Counted from the stretch's first letter, positions 45,398 through 55,535 are shown. The stretch: 64,000 nucleotides of DNA from Phocaeicola salanitronis DSM 18170 (GCF_000190575.1 NC_015164.1:248001-312000), one strand, 5' to 3'. The notes: generated by a model from the letters alone, not told the origin. Made by a program: numbers and translations.

Positions 45398-46770
45398 TGG
45401 CTCTGATAAAATCAATCTCCGGCATTCGAGGAACGGTCGGAGGCAATGCGGGCGAAGGGTTGACCCCGCTGGATATTGTAAAATTCACCTCTGCTTATGC
45501 GGCATTGATTCGCCGCATTTCTTTTGTGAAAAGTAATCGGATTATCGTAGGACGTGATGCGCGTGTATCGGGTGAAATGGTGCGCCGTTTGGTATGCGGC
45601 ACGTTGATGGGCATGGGATTTGATGTCGTGGATATCGGTTTGGCTTCTACACCGACCACCGAGCTTGCCGTGACTATGGCAGGGGCGTGTGGAGGCATTA
45701 TCCTGACAGCAAGCCATAATCCGAAGCAATGGAATGCATTGAAATTGCTGAACGGGCAGGGCGAATTCTTGAATGCGGAAGAAGGGCAGGAGGTTCTGCG
45801 CATGGCGGAAGCTGAAGCTTTTGAGTATGCCGGTATCGACCGCTTGGGGAGCTATACCGAAGATTTGAGCTATAATGAGAAGCATATCGAACGCGTATTG
45901 GCGTTGGATTTGGTTGATGTGGAAGCTATCCGCAAAGCCGGTTTCCGTGTCGCTATCGATTGTGTCAATTCGGTAGGAGGCATCATTTTGCCTCAATTGT
46001 TGGAGCGTCTGGGCGTGAAGCATGTCCGGAAGTTGTATTGCGAGCCGACAGGAGACTTCCAGCATAATCCGGAACCTTTGGAAAAGAACTTGGGAGACAT
46101 CATGAATCTGATGAAAGAGGGAGGAAATGACGTGGCCTTCGTGGTGGACCCGGACGTAGACCGTTTGGCGATGATTTGTGAAGACGGGACAATGTTTGGC
46201 GAAGAATATACGTTGGTTTCTGTGGCAGATTATGTATTGAAGCACACGCCGGGCAATACGGTGTCGAATTTAAGTTCTACACGCGCTTTGCGTGATGTGA
46301 CCAATAACTATGGCATGCAATATTATGCCTCGGCTGTAGGTGAAGTGAATGTTGTTGCCAAAATGAAAGAGGTGAATGCGGTAATTGGAGGCGAAGGCAA
46401 TGGAGGTGTGATTTATCCGGAAGCGCATTATGGCAGAGACGCGTTGGTAGGCATCGCTTTGTTTTTAAGCCATTTGGCGCACGAAGGGAAAAAGGCGAGT
46501 GAGCTTCGTGCCGTTTATCCGAAGTATTGCATGGCAAAAAAACGCATTGACCTGACGCCGGATACGGATGTGGATGCGATATTGAAAAAGGTGAAGGAAA
46601 CCTACCGTAAGGAGGAAGTGAACGATATAGACGGGGTGAAAATCGATTTCGCCGACGGTTGGGTACACCTGCGTAAGAGTAATACCGAACCGATTATCCG
46701 TGTTTATTCAGAAGCCGGAAGCATGGAAGATGCCAACCGGTTGGCGGATGAGGTGAGTGCATGTATTTGA
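45397..46770 (+). CDS. glmM: Phosphoglucosamine mutase-like phosphohexomutase
   Basis: Interconverts glucosamine-6-phosphate and glucosamine-1-phosphate for peptidoglycan and LPS precursors; 457 residues. The phosphoserine loop is LTASHNPKQWNALK (Ser101; numbering approximate), the metal loop DPDVDRLAMICEDG, the sugar-binding loop GEGNGGVIYPEAHYGRD, and the phosphate-binding RKSNTEPIIRVYSEA. The mutase family is certain; phosphomannomutase activity instead of GlmM is possible. It overlaps the preceding lipoprotein gene by 1 bp. Confidence 0.9.
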   Translation: MALIKSISGIRGTVGGNAGEGLTPLDIVKFTSAYAALIRRISFVKSNRIIVGRDARVSGEMVRRLVCGTLMGMGFDVVDIGLASTPTTELAVTMAGACGGIILTASHNPKQWNALKLLNGQGEFLNAEEGQEVLRMAEAEAFEYAGIDRLGSYTEDLSYNEKHIERVLALDLVDVEAIRKAGFRVAIDCVNSVGGIILPQLLERLGVKHVRKLYCEPTGDFQHNPEPLEKNLGDIMNLMKEGGNDVAFVVDPDVDRLAMICEDGTMFGEEYTLVSVADYVLKHTPGNTVSNLSSTRALRDVTNNYGMQYYASAVGEVNVVAKMKEVNAVIGGEGNGGVIYPEAHYGRDALVGIALFLSHLAHEGKKASELRAVYPKYCMAKKRIDLTPDTDVDAILKKVKETYRKEEVNDIDGVKIDFADGWVHLRKSNTEPIIRVYSEAGSMEDANRLADEVSACI

Positions 46771-46794
46771 GCTGATTTATAATTAGGAGGAACT

Positions 46795-47100
46795 ATGCTG
46801 ATTTACAATACGACTTATCACGTGGAGCTGGCGGACGCACGCAATTTCGTCATCTGGCTTCACGAGTGCTATATACCCGAAGCGGAGAAATCGGGGGAGT
46901 TGAAAAATCCACGTGTCTTACGTATCTTGAGCCATAAGGAGCAGGACAGCGAGTGCTTCTCTATGCAGTGGGAAGTGGAAGATAGTGCTGCGCTTCACCG
47001 TTGGCACACACAGGTTGGGGCGCGCCTGAACGATGAATTGATGAAAACGTTTAAAGACAAGGTGATAGGTTTCCCCACCTTGATGGAGGTCATTGCGTGA
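46795..47100 (+). CDS. DUF4286-family protein
   Basis: A 101-residue soluble protein, containing [28 protein letters not shown] and [17 protein letters not shown], typical of the DUF4286 family found in Bacteroidota next to recombination or cell-wall genes. The fold looks like a ferredoxin-like antibiotic-monooxygenase (ABM) domain by strand pattern; function unknown. Its stop overlaps the ruvC GTG start (GTGA). Confidence 0.8.
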   Translation: MLIYNTTYHVELADARNFVIWLHECYIPEAEKSGELKNPRVLRILSHKEQDSECFSMQWEVEDSAALHRWHTQVGARLNDELMKTFKDKVIGFPTLMEVIA

Positions 47101-47666
47101 TACAGCCCGTAAAGGAAAAGATTATCTTGGGTATCGACCCGGGTACGAATATTATGGGGTACGGGGTGCTGAAAATTACCGGTATCAAGCCTGAGGTGAT
47201 GACGTTAGGGGTGATAGACCTGCGCAAGTGTGAAGACCCGTACTTGAAGCTGAAACATATTTACCAGCGGGTGCAGGGGGTCATTGCTTCGTATTTGCCC
47301 GACGAGCTTGCTATCGAGGCTCCTTTTTATGGTAAGAATGTCCAGTCGATGCTGAAGTTAGGACGTGCGCAGGGAGTGGCGATAGTGGCTGCCTTGTGCC
47401 GGGATATTCCGGTAACAGAATATGCGCCTTTGAAAATAAAGATGGCAATAACGGGAAACGGGCAAGCAAGCAAGGAGCAGGTGGCGAGTATGTTGAAACG
47501 GATGCTTCATATCCCCGATTCGGAAATGGGACCTTTCATGGATGCCACCGATGCTTTAGGCGCCGCCTATTGCCATTATCTGCAGATGGGACGCCCGTCG
47601 CTTCCCGATGCTTATTCGGGGTGGAAAGACTATATTCGCAAGCATCCTGAGAAGATTGTGAAATGA
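47097..47666 (+). CDS. ruvC: Crossover junction endodeoxyribonuclease RuvC
   Basis: Resolves Holliday junctions by paired nicks; 189 residues. The acidic active site is seen as [13 protein letters not shown] (Asp14), [11 protein letters not shown] (Glu), and the terminal [12 protein letters not shown] (two Asp). Start: GTG at 47097 overlapping the upstream stop (GTGA), which gives a short N terminus before the catalytic strand. Length is slightly above the E. coli 173. It should act with RuvAB, not present here. Confidence 0.96.
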   Translation: MIQPVKEKIILGIDPGTNIMGYGVLKITGIKPEVMTLGVIDLRKCEDPYLKLKHIYQRVQGVIASYLPDELAIEAPFYGKNVQSMLKLGRAQGVAIVAALCRDIPVTEYAPLKIKMAITGNGQASKEQVASMLKRMLHIPDSEMGPFMDATDALGAAYCHYLQMGRPSLPDAYSGWKDYIRKHPEKIVK

Positions 47667-47676
47667 AATTGATGGG

Positions 47677-47734
47677 TTCATCACAGATTACACACCTATT
47701 AATGGATGGATGAATCTGTGCAATCTGTGGTGAA
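47677..47734. repeat. CACAGATT palindromic repeat, copy 6
   Basis: TTCATCACAGATT (47677-47689) is mirrored by AATCTGTGGTGAA (47722-47734), with a single mismatch. A shorter TGAATCTGTG lies between the arms. It is a short variant of the CACAGAG palindromes, in the gap before the pullulanase gene. Confidence 0.65.
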
Positions 47735-47742
47735 AAACAATA

Positions 47743-49725
47743 ATGACAATGAATATTAAAACGACATTGCTGATGGGAATACTTGCCACGTTGATTTCCG
47801 CTTGCCGTCCGCATTCCGTTTCGTACGCTTCTTTCGATGAATATCCGGTGTATGAAGGGGGATGGGAAGAGATGGCATATACCCCTGAATGCACCGATTT
47901 TGCTTTGTGGGCACCTACGGCTCAAGCTGTTCGGGTATTGGTTTATGAAACGGGGCAGGGAGGCGCTGCCAAATGGATGATAGATATGCAACCTGCAGGA
48001 AACGGGATGTGGAGGGTATCGGTGAAAAGCGACCTGAAAGGATATTTTTATGCTTTTAATGTGCGGATAGATGGTGCCTGGCAAGGTGATACACCCGGAT
48101 TGTGGGCGAAGGCGGTAGGTGTGAATGGAAATCGGGCTGCTATCCTTGATATGCAGGAGACCGACCCTGAAGGATGGAAGCAAGACAAGCGTCCGCCGAT
48201 GAAAAGTTTCTCGGATATGGTGATTTACGAGATGCATTTGCGCGATTTCTCCGCCGATACCGTGGGAGGAATGAAGCATCGGGGTAAGTATTTGGCATTG
48301 GCAGAAGACAGTACACATACGTGGACGGGAGAACGGACAGGGCTTGCCCACCTGAAGGAACTGGGCGTAACCCATGTGCAATTGATGCCTGTGGCGGATT
48401 TTGCTTCGATAGACGAGACTAAGCCAGAAAGGCTTCAATACAATTGGGGGTATGATCCGAAGAACTATAATGTACCTGAAGGTTCGTATGCAACCGACCC
48501 ATTCGAACCGGGAATACGTATCCGTGAATTCAAGCAAATGGTGCAAGCTTTGCACAAGGCGGGTATCCGGGTAATCATGGATGTGGTTTATAATCATACG
48601 TTCACTACACACGGCGGTATCTTCGAACGTACCGTTCCTGGATATTTCTATCGTAAGGATGCAGACGGGAATTTTGCCAACGGTTCGGGATGTGGGAACG
48701 AAACTGCCAGCGAGCGGGCGATGATGCGCAGGTTCATCGTAGAATCGGTATGCTATTGGGCGAAAGAATATCATATTGACGGTTTCCGTTTCGATTTGAT
48801 GGGCTTACATGATATTGAGACGATGAATGCCGTGCGCCGTGCCCTTGACCGTATCGATCCTACTATATATGTGGGAGGTGAAGGCTGGTCGGCATCCGTT
48901 CCCCAGTTTCCGTCAGATTTGCTTGCTACAAAGGCGAATGTAAGTAAGATACCTCGGATAGCGGTTTTTCGGGATGAGTTTCGTGATAGCTTGCGCGGTC
49001 CTTTCGGAAACGATGAGAAAGGTGCGTTTCTTATTGGACGTCCAGGATATGAGCGGGGGATTCGTTTCGGTTTATCGGGAGGTGTATATTCTTTGACTTC
49101 CAATGATTCTGTTCCGCTTTCTCCTATGCAATTCATCAGCTATGTGAGTTGTCACGATGATTTGTGTCTGGCTGACCGCTTGAAAGTGACTTTGCCGGGT
49201 GCTTCCGTACAAGAATTGTGTGCGCTTCAGAAGTTGGGGGCAACGGCCATTCTTACTTCGCAAGGCATTCCTTTCCTCTTTGCCGGAGACGAGTTCCTTC
49301 GTGACCGGAAAGGTGCTCCGAATCCGTATAATATGCCAGATGCGGTCAATGCAATCAATTGGCATAATAAGATGCTTTATCGTGAGGTCTTCGATTATTA
49401 TCGAGGGCTGATTGCGATGCGTAAGGCGCATCCTGCTTTCCGCATGGGCGATGCCGAATTGGTGCGTACATATTTGGAGTTTCTTCCAGTGCAGGCTGTG
49501 GGGGTAGTGGCTTTTCGCCTGAAAGGAAATCCGTGCGGGGATTCGTGGCTGAATACTATTGTAGTATTGAATGCACGTACAGAACCGGTTAAGGTCGATA
49601 TACCTGACGGAAAATATTGGATTGTGTGCCAAGGCGGTAAAATCGATTTAGTTATGGGATTGGGGACGGTAACGGGAACCCAATTGGTAGTACATCCGCG
49701 TTCGGCTACGATTATCCATCAATAA
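47743..49725 (+). CDS. GH13 alpha-glucan hydrolase, type I pullulanase-like lipoprotein
   Basis: A 660-residue surface or periplasmic lipoprotein (LLMGILATLISAC, Cys21) that should cleave alpha-1,6 bonds in pullulan, glycogen or starch. An N-terminal CBM48-like domain (about 50-140; FALWAPTAQAVRVLVYE) precedes the catalytic barrel. The pullulanase hallmark YNWGYDPKNYNVPEGSYATD appears as YNWGYDP. GH13 motifs are DVVYNH (region I), GFRFDLMGLHD with the nucleophile Asp (region II), VGGEGWS with the acid/base Glu (region III) and YVSCHDD (region IV). No Sus genes lie nearby. The precise linkage specificity is inferred. Confidence 0.9.
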   Translation: MTMNIKTTLLMGILATLISACRPHSVSYASFDEYPVYEGGWEEMAYTPECTDFALWAPTAQAVRVLVYETGQGGAAKWMIDMQPAGNGMWRVSVKSDLKGYFYAFNVRIDGAWQGDTPGLWAKAVGVNGNRAAILDMQETDPEGWKQDKRPPMKSFSDMVIYEMHLRDFSADTVGGMKHRGKYLALAEDSTHTWTGERTGLAHLKELGVTHVQLMPVADFASIDETKPERLQYNWGYDPKNYNVPEGSYATDPFEPGIRIREFKQMVQALHKAGIRVIMDVVYNHTFTTHGGIFERTVPGYFYRKDADGNFANGSGCGNETASERAMMRRFIVESVCYWAKEYHIDGFRFDLMGLHDIETMNAVRRALDRIDPTIYVGGEGWSASVPQFPSDLLATKANVSKIPRIAVFRDEFRDSLRGPFGNDEKGAFLIGRPGYERGIRFGLSGGVYSLTSNDSVPLSPMQFISYVSCHDDLCLADRLKVTLPGASVQELCALQKLGATAILTSQGIPFLFAGDEFLRDRKGAPNPYNMPDAVNAINWHNKMLYREVFDYYRGLIAMRKAHPAFRMGDAELVRTYLEFLPVQAVGVVAFRLKGNPCGDSWLNTIVVLNARTEPVKVDIPDGKYWIVCQGGKIDLVMGLGTVTGTQLVVHPRSATIIHQ

Positions 49726-49749
49726 ATATAAAAAATAAAACAGCAGACA

Positions 49750-51204
49750 ATGCAAAATATTATTACGATTGAAAATGGTGTTACCCGGCATCCGGCATAC
49801 CGCTTGCGGGAACCTATCAACTTGCAATTGGGGGCAGATGAACACATTGCTATTGTGGGACCTAACGGAGGCGGGAAGAGTCTTCTGGTAGACACTCTCA
49901 CGGGACGTTATCCGCTCTTGGACGCGAATGAAGTGAAGTATGACTTTTCGCCTTCGGCATCGAAAATGGTATCTGACAACATTAAGTACATAACTTTCCG
50001 TGATTCGTATGGTGACTCGGATGCCACGTATTATTATCAACAACGGTGGAATGCACATGATGTAGACGATACGCCCGTGGTGCGTGACCTACTTCCGGAG
50101 TGTAAGGATGAAGACTTGAAACGTGCCTTGTTTGGATTGTTCGGGGTGGAAGCGATGCTCGACAAGCATATTATCCTTCTTTCGAGCGGGGAACTTCGGA
50201 AATTTCAGTTGACAAAGACTCTATTAAGCCATCCGCGTGTGCTGATTATGGACAATCCGTTTATCGGGCTGGACGCAAAGACGCGTGATTTGTTGCAAGT
50301 TCTCTTGAAGGAGTTGACCGAAATGTCCGATTTGCAAATCATCCTCGTGCTCTCGAAATCAGACGATATCCCTTCGTTTATTACTCACGTGATTCCGGTG
50401 TCCGACCGCACGTGTGGAGCAAAAGTGACACTTTCGGAATATTTAGCGTCATGTCCTGTAATTCCTTCTCACGTATTGTCTGAAGAAAAGCGTGGGCGCA
50501 TTTTGAACCTGCCTTACACCGATAATCTCTACCATACCGAACACATTGTCGACCTGAACAAGGTCAGCATCCGGTATGGCGAGCGTACGATATTGAGAGA
50601 ACTTGACTGGACCGTACGATGCGGTGAGAAATGGGCGCTGAGCGGAGATAACGGCTCGGGAAAATCTACTTTGCTTAGCCTTGTATGCGCCGACAATCCC
50701 CAAAGTTATGCGTGTGACATTTCGCTCTTCGGACGGAAACGTGGGAGCGGGGAGAGCATTTGGGAAATCAAGAAACACATCGGGTATGTCAGCCCCGAGA
50801 TGCATCGGGCATACCTGAAGAATCTGCCTGCTATCGATATCGTGGCAAGCGGCTTGCATGACTCCATCGGGCTTTATAAGAAACCAGACGAAGCCGGACG
50901 GGAAGCGTGTGAATGGTGGATGGATATTTTCGGCATCCTCGACTTGAAGGACCGTAGCTTCCTTCAGTTATCCAGTGGAGAGCAACGTCTTGTGCTTTTA
51001 GCCCGTGCTTTCGTAAAAGACCCTGAACTTCTAATCTTGGATGAGCCGCTTCATGGGCTTGACTTATACAACCGCCGGATGGTGAAAGACATTATTGAGG
51101 CTTTTTGTGAGCGTCAGGACAAAACGTTGATTATGGTGACGCATTACCAAGAAGAACTTCCCGCTTGTATTACCCACCGGCTCTTTCTGACAAGGAATGG
51201 ATAG
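49750..51204 (+). CDS. Tandem-ATPase ABC protein (ModF-like)
   Basis: A 484-residue cytoplasmic protein with two fused ABC ATPase domains and no membrane segment. Domain 1 has GPNGGGKS (about 38-45) and LSSGELRKF; domain 2 has GDNGSGKS (about 299-306), LSSGEQRLVLLARAF and LILDEPLHG. The arrangement resembles ModF/PhrA of E. coli, linked to molybdenum-related or photorepair roles, but function in Bacteroidales is uncertain; it is not a typical ABC-F translation factor. The start codon is 25 bp after the pullulanase stop. Confidence 0.82.
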   Translation: MQNIITIENGVTRHPAYRLREPINLQLGADEHIAIVGPNGGGKSLLVDTLTGRYPLLDANEVKYDFSPSASKMVSDNIKYITFRDSYGDSDATYYYQQRWNAHDVDDTPVVRDLLPECKDEDLKRALFGLFGVEAMLDKHIILLSSGELRKFQLTKTLLSHPRVLIMDNPFIGLDAKTRDLLQVLLKELTEMSDLQIILVLSKSDDIPSFITHVIPVSDRTCGAKVTLSEYLASCPVIPSHVLSEEKRGRILNLPYTDNLYHTEHIVDLNKVSIRYGERTILRELDWTVRCGEKWALSGDNGSGKSTLLSLVCADNPQSYACDISLFGRKRGSGESIWEIKKHIGYVSPEMHRAYLKNLPAIDIVASGLHDSIGLYKKPDEAGREACEWWMDIFGILDLKDRSFLQLSSGEQRLVLLARAFVKDPELLILDEPLHGLDLYNRRMVKDIIEAFCERQDKTLIMVTHYQEELPACITHRLFLTRNG

Positions 51205-51346
51205 GGACATTGTTTTATCAATTAAAATAAGTTAATTGGTGTCGTTCGCTTTCCGATTCCCAATTTCTTTCAGATTTGTTGCCTTGCTTTGCATTAGAAA
51301 ATTAAATGAAACAAAATTAGTAATAACCTTTTAAAAAGTAAGCCTT

Positions 51347-51790
51347 ATGAAAAAGTGGATGTTTTTATTAGTGAGTTTATTTACGATGCAAGTGGCGATG
51401 GCAGACAATGACAAGCCGATTACCTTTGAACAACTTCCGGCATCAGCCCAAACCTTTATTAAGCAGAATTTCCCTGATGCGAAGGTAGCCTTCGTGAAAA
51501 TGGAAAAAGAATTTCTCGATGCTTCTTATGATGTGGTGTTCATCAACGGTGATAAGGTCGAGTTTGATAAGAAGGGAAATTGGAAAGACATCAATTGCCG
51601 GCGGATGACAGTGCCACAAGCTGTAGTCCCCGCTAAGATTCAAGAGTTTGTAAAAAGTAACTATCCCGAAGCTAAGGTGATAAAAATAGAGAAAGACCGT
51701 TACGAATACGAAGTGAAGCTTACCAATTTTTGGGAACTGACTTTCGACACCAGCTTCAATCTCATCGACATGGATAACGATAACGATTGA
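51347..51790 (+). CDS. PepSY-like domain protein, exported
   Basis: A 147-residue secreted protein with a signal peptide (WMFLLVSLFTMQVAMA) and two copies of a beta-lactamase-inhibitor-like (PepSY-like, DUF2874) unit. One starts ITFEQLPASAQTFIKQNFP, the other AVVPAKIQEFVKSNYPEAK. It is rich in acidic and lysine residues and ends DMDNDND. These proteins are common in Bacteroidota periplasms; ligand unknown. A terminator follows. Confidence 0.85.
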   Translation: MKKWMFLLVSLFTMQVAMADNDKPITFEQLPASAQTFIKQNFPDAKVAFVKMEKEFLDASYDVVFINGDKVEFDKKGNWKDINCRRMTVPQAVVPAKIQEFVKSNYPEAKVIKIEKDRYEYEVKLTNFWELTFDTSFNLIDMDNDND

Positions 51791-51856
51791 AAAAACAATG
51801 GGTAAAAAATGTGATGCCGATGATAAATAGAGGGTATCCCTTAAATAAGACAAAAT

Positions 51857-51904
51857 TAGTCAACTGATTCACATGCATATTGTTGTGGATTAGTTGACTT
51901 TTTG
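51857..51904 (+). terminator. Terminator after the PepSY-like gene
   Basis: TAGTCAACTGATTCACA (51857-51873) pairs with TGTGGATTAGTTGACT (51884-51899) with one mismatch region, followed by TTTTT. Confidence 0.75.
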
Positions 51905-51968
51905 TAAGCCTTCGGCAAAGTATGTATTGCCAGAAAAAAACACGGTTAAACCGCCTTATTCTGACAAC

Positions 51969-52000
51969 AAAAAAGGAGCTACGTTTTATCGTAACTCCTT
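51969..52000 (-). terminator. Terminator of tRNA-Pro
   Basis: On the minus strand AAGGAGTTAC (52000-51991) pairs with the GTAGCTCCTT stretch (one G-U) and is followed by TTTTTT, about 13 nt past the tRNA 3' end. Confidence 0.75.
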
Positions 52001-52012
52001 GATTTTCTCTTG

Positions 52013-52087
52013 TCGGGGTAGCGGGATTCGAACCCACGACCCCCTGCTCCCAAAGCAGGTGCGCTAACCGGACTGCGCTACACCCCG
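52013..52087 (-). tRNA. tRNA-Pro (TGG)
   Basis: 75-nt tRNA with acceptor stem CGGGGTG/TACCCCG, anticodon TGG in the loop TTTGGGA, and T-arm GTGGGTTCGAATCCCGC. CCA not encoded. It has its own promoter and terminator. Confidence 0.96.
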
Positions 52088-52110
52088 AATGCCTGTTTTT
52101 AAAACCGGTG

Positions 52111-52142
52111 CAAAGGTAATGGTTTCTCTTGTAACCTGCAAA
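52111..52142 (-). promoter_or_regulatory. tRNA-Pro promoter
   Basis: On the minus strand TTTG (52142-52139), 20-bp spacer, TACCTTTG (52118-52111), an exact Bacteroides consensus 24 bp before the tRNA. Confidence 0.75.
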
Positions 52143-52160
52143 TTTTTGGCAATCTTTTTT

Positions 52161-53084
52161 CTATTTCTTTAGCATTAATGTCTTGAAAGGAGTGGGGTAT
52201 GGGGTCTCAAACTCCATCCATTCGTGTGTTACTGGATGGTAAAAACACAATTTAAAGGCATGAAGAGCCAATCTTCCCAACGGATTCATTTCGCATCCAT
52301 AACGTTCGTCTCCTACCACGGGATGCCCTAACGATTGCATGTGTACGCGAATCTGATTTTTCCGCCCCGTTTCCAGTTGCAATTCCAATAACGAAAAGCC
52401 ATTGGCACGTTTGATGGTGTGATAATGAGTCACCGAATATTTGCCTCCATCATCTGTCGGAGAGGAGCTTACGTATAGCTTACGGTCGGTAAGCCAAGAA
52501 CATACCGTGCCTTCATCTTGTTCCATCTCTCCTTGTACAATTGTTACATAGCGGCGGTCGCGCACAAGGTCGTGCCAGTTATCACGTAATGTATGCTGTG
52601 TTTTTTCATCTTTGGCATACATCATAATGCCTGATGTTTCCCTATCCAGGCGGTGGACGACATAAATCCGGTTCCCTTTATGAATCCGTTTTACATACTC
52701 ATTTAATATATGTTGTGCCGTCCGCTCTTTTTGACGTTCTGTAGCAACCGAGAGCAACCCTTCTTTTTTTTCAACAACGATGATGTATGCATCTTCATAT
52801 AAAATCTTCAGCATCGGATGATGGAATTCGTGTTTGTGCTTTTCCCGGCTGATTTGCACACACATGCCAGGTTGCAACGGATAATTGTAAAGCGTCTGAA
52901 TCGTATTGTCTACCAATACAACTCGGTTAGTCAATAAAGCTTTAACCCGTGTACGGCTGATTCCTGCCATTTTCTTCATCAGGAATTCCATCAATTCGCC
53001 CGGTTCGCTCACCCGGTAAGTCGTATATTTCGCAGCAGCACGTGCCATGATAGGCTTGTTTGCTTTAGAGTTTTTTCTTGCCAC
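52161..53084 (-). CDS. RluA-family pseudouridine synthase
   Basis: A 307-residue RNA-modifying enzyme. The S4 RNA-binding domain is at about 28-90 (LMEFLMKKMAGISRTRVKALL), and the catalytic motif HRLDRETSGIMMYAK near residue 143 carries the active-site Asp. Later RKNQIRVHMQSLGHPVVGD is typical of the family. It pairs with a 23S rRNA methyltransferase gene just upstream (11 bp). The target uridine in rRNA or tRNA is not predictable. Confidence 0.92.
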   Translation of the reverse strand: MARKNSKANKPIMARAAAKYTTYRVSEPGELMEFLMKKMAGISRTRVKALLTNRVVLVDNTIQTLYNYPLQPGMCVQISREKHKHEFHHPMLKILYEDAYIIVVEKKEGLLSVATERQKERTAQHILNEYVKRIHKGNRIYVVHRLDRETSGIMMYAKDEKTQHTLRDNWHDLVRDRRYVTIVQGEMEQDEGTVCSWLTDRKLYVSSSPTDDGGKYSVTHYHTIKRANGFSLLELQLETGRKNQIRVHMQSLGHPVVGDERYGCEMNPLGRLALHAFKLCFYHPVTHEWMEFETPYPTPFKTLMLKK

Positions 53085-53095
53085 GTCTATTTTTT

Positions 53096-54520
53096 TTAAT
53101 GAGTTTTCTTTTCTAATAATACCACATTCTCCACATGATGCGTATGGGGAAACATATCTACCGGCTGGACTGCCTTTACTTTATATTTCACATCGAGTAA
53201 CTGCAAATCGCGGGCTTGTGTAGCCGGATTGCAACTCACATAAACGATGCGTTCCGGTTCTGCCGCCAATATCACCTGTATGACATCGCCATGCATGCCT
53301 GCCCGAGGCGGGTCGGTAATGATCACATCGGGCCGTCCATGCGTGCGGATAAAATCTTCGGTCAGGATATCTTTCATATCGCCTGCATAAAACAAGGTAT
53401 TCTTTATGCCGTTCAATTCTGAATTGACTTTGGCATCCTCTATCGCTTCGGGCACATATTCGATTCCTATTACCTTTTTAGCCTGACGGGAAACGAAATT
53501 GGCGATGGTTCCGGTTCCGGTATACAAATCATATACCAGCTCATTGCCCGTTAATCCGGCAAAGTCACGGGCTACCTTATATAAATTATAGGCTTGTTCT
53601 GAATTGGTCTGATAAAAAGACTTAGGACCTACCTTGAACCGAAGCCCTTCCATCTCTTCGAAAATATGGTCTTTCCCTTTGAATACGCATACATCCAAAT
53701 CGCCGATTGTATCGTTGCATTTGTTATTGACCACATATAATAAGGAGGTGATTTGAGGGAACTTGTCTGCCACAAATTGAAGGAGTTCCTTCATTTTCTC
53801 CAATTCCTCGTCATTCACAATCTTGCATTGCAACAAGACCATCAACTCTCCGGTAGAAGAGGTACGTACCATCATATTGCGCAACATGCCTTCTTGCGTG
53901 CGCAGGTTGAAAAAAGCATACTGATGTTCGTACGCATAGTCGCGGATAGCGTTGCGGATTTGATTGGAAATATCATCCTGGAGCCAGCATTTCTCGATGG
54001 CAAGTACTTTGTCGAACGCACCGGGGATATGAAAACCCACCGCATTCATCTGCTCGTATTTCACATCCTGCTTTACTTCTTCTTCGGTCAGCCAACGCTT
54101 GTTCGAGAATGTGAATTCCAGCTTATTGCGATAATACATCGTCTTTTCCGAACCGATGATGGGGCTGATTTCCGGCAATTCGATTTTCCCGATGCGGGTC
54201 AGATTGTCATACACTTGCTTTTGCTTGTACCGAATCTGGTCGGCATACGCCAGACATTGCCACTTGCATCCGCCACACACACCGTAATGCTCGCAAAACG
54301 GCTCTACACGCATCGGAGACTTTTCGTGCAACTTTACGGCTACAGCCTCCGCATAATGGTTTTTCTTCCGCTTGACTTGCAAATCGACAATATCGCCCGG
54401 CACTACGTATGGCACAAAGATGACCAGATCATTCACCTTGGCAACAGCTTTTCCCTCTGCCGCCACATCCGTTATCGTTACCTTTTCCAGTAAAGGAAGT
54501 TCTTTCTTCTTTCTTGTCAC
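53096..54520 (-). CDS. rlmD: 23S rRNA (uracil-5-)-methyltransferase, RlmD/RumA type
   Basis: A 474-residue enzyme. The N-terminal TRAM domain (EKVTITDVAAEGKAVAKVND) is followed by the 4Fe-4S cysteines in CEHYGVCGGCKWQC (about 76-89). The SAM-binding domain has LVYDLYTGTGTIANF, VIGIEYVPEA and the DPPRAGMH motif, with the catalytic Cys in YVSCNPATQARDL. RlmD methylates U1939 in E. coli; RlmCD or another target is possible. Confidence 0.92.
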   Translation of the reverse strand: MTRKKKELPLLEKVTITDVAAEGKAVAKVNDLVIFVPYVVPGDIVDLQVKRKKNHYAEAVAVKLHEKSPMRVEPFCEHYGVCGGCKWQCLAYADQIRYKQKQVYDNLTRIGKIELPEISPIIGSEKTMYYRNKLEFTFSNKRWLTEEEVKQDVKYEQMNAVGFHIPGAFDKVLAIEKCWLQDDISNQIRNAIRDYAYEHQYAFFNLRTQEGMLRNMMVRTSSTGELMVLLQCKIVNDEELEKMKELLQFVADKFPQITSLLYVVNNKCNDTIGDLDVCVFKGKDHIFEEMEGLRFKVGPKSFYQTNSEQAYNLYKVARDFAGLTGNELVYDLYTGTGTIANFVSRQAKKVIGIEYVPEAIEDAKVNSELNGIKNTLFYAGDMKDILTEDFIRTHGRPDVIITDPPRAGMHGDVIQVILAAEPERIVYVSCNPATQARDLQLLDVKYKVKAVQPVDMFPHTHHVENVVLLEKKTH

Positions 54521-54692
54521 GTTGTTTCCCTATAAATCAATTTGGGTGCAAATTTAGGTATAAATCTCGATTTATACGCCAGTGAGATAAGAAAAAGTCA
54601 AGGTTACCCCTATCTTTTGGGCATGATAGCTCGGTAAGAAAAGAGGATTATCCTTTTTCGGTATAAGATAATCCTTTCCGGCAAACAGGATG

Positions 54693-55244
54693 TTATAATT
54701 TCCCGTTGCAGAAATCCATGTTCTCGTGGTCGCATTTTGCGGCATCCCGAATCTCTCTCAGAAACAGGCGTGCACACATTTCGGCATCGTCTCCCGCCCG
54801 GTGATGCAGTCTGTAAGGTATCTCGAATTGGTCGCAGAGATAATCCAGTTTGTTGCAATCGAAGTTATAAAGCTTGCGGGCGGCACGAAGCGAGCAATAA
54901 TACGTGATGTCCGGCTTCTTGATGTGGTAAAATTGCAGCGAGTGTCGGATGCACCCGATGTCGAAAATGGCGTTGTGTGCCACCAGTACCGGACATTCGC
55001 CCAAGTACTCGGTTATCTTCGTCCATATTTCAGGAAACTCCGGAGCATTTTCCGTATCGCTTGGGCGTATCCCATGAATCTGCATGTTCCAATAACTGTA
55101 GTAATTGCCTTCGGGGCGGATAAGCCACGAACGGGTTTCCGCAACTTTCCCGTTGCGCACCACACAAATGCCCGCCTCACAAATGGAAGCACGCTTTCTT
55201 GTAGCGGTTTCAAAATCAATGGCGATAAAGTTTATTCCTTGCAT
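54693..55244 (-). CDS. DEDDh 3'-5' exonuclease (DnaQ-like)
   Basis: A 183-residue exonuclease. The active-site motifs are IDFETA (Exo I), AHNAIFDIGCI (Exo II) and HRAGDDAEMCA (Exo III, DEDDh type). It resembles the proofreading epsilon subunit domain, but no polymerase-binding tail is recognised. The start at 55244 (MQGINFIAIDFE) is preferred because it places the Exo I motif near the N terminus as is usual; a second start at 55265 is seven codons earlier. The gene is followed by about 100 bp with no feature before rlmD. Confidence 0.88.
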   Translation of the reverse strand: MQGINFIAIDFETATRKRASICEAGICVVRNGKVAETRSWLIRPEGNYYSYWNMQIHGIRPSDTENAPEFPEIWTKITEYLGECPVLVAHNAIFDIGCIRHSLQFYHIKKPDITYYCSLRAARKLYNFDCNKLDYLCDQFEIPYRLHHRAGDDAEMCARLFLREIRDAAKCDHENMDFCNGKL

Positions 55245-55535
55245 GGGGATCCTCCTTTTTCTCATAAAGATGCATCATATTTGAAATGAAGTTACGCATC
55301 TCGTTGATTTTTATTAGCTAAACCATTAAATTATCTATGAACATATATGCAAAATTGGTCAAAATACTTGAGGCATGCAAGTAATTTTATACTTTAAGCG
55401 GCATTAAAATGTGTATTTACTGCCTCAAGCGTGTTCAGCCTGTTTGCTGCCGTTTTCAGATAAGCCTTTTCTTTGACTATACGTTACACACGAAGGGGGA
55501 AAGTGTGAAATCCCTGCGTAATATTCCCAAAACTC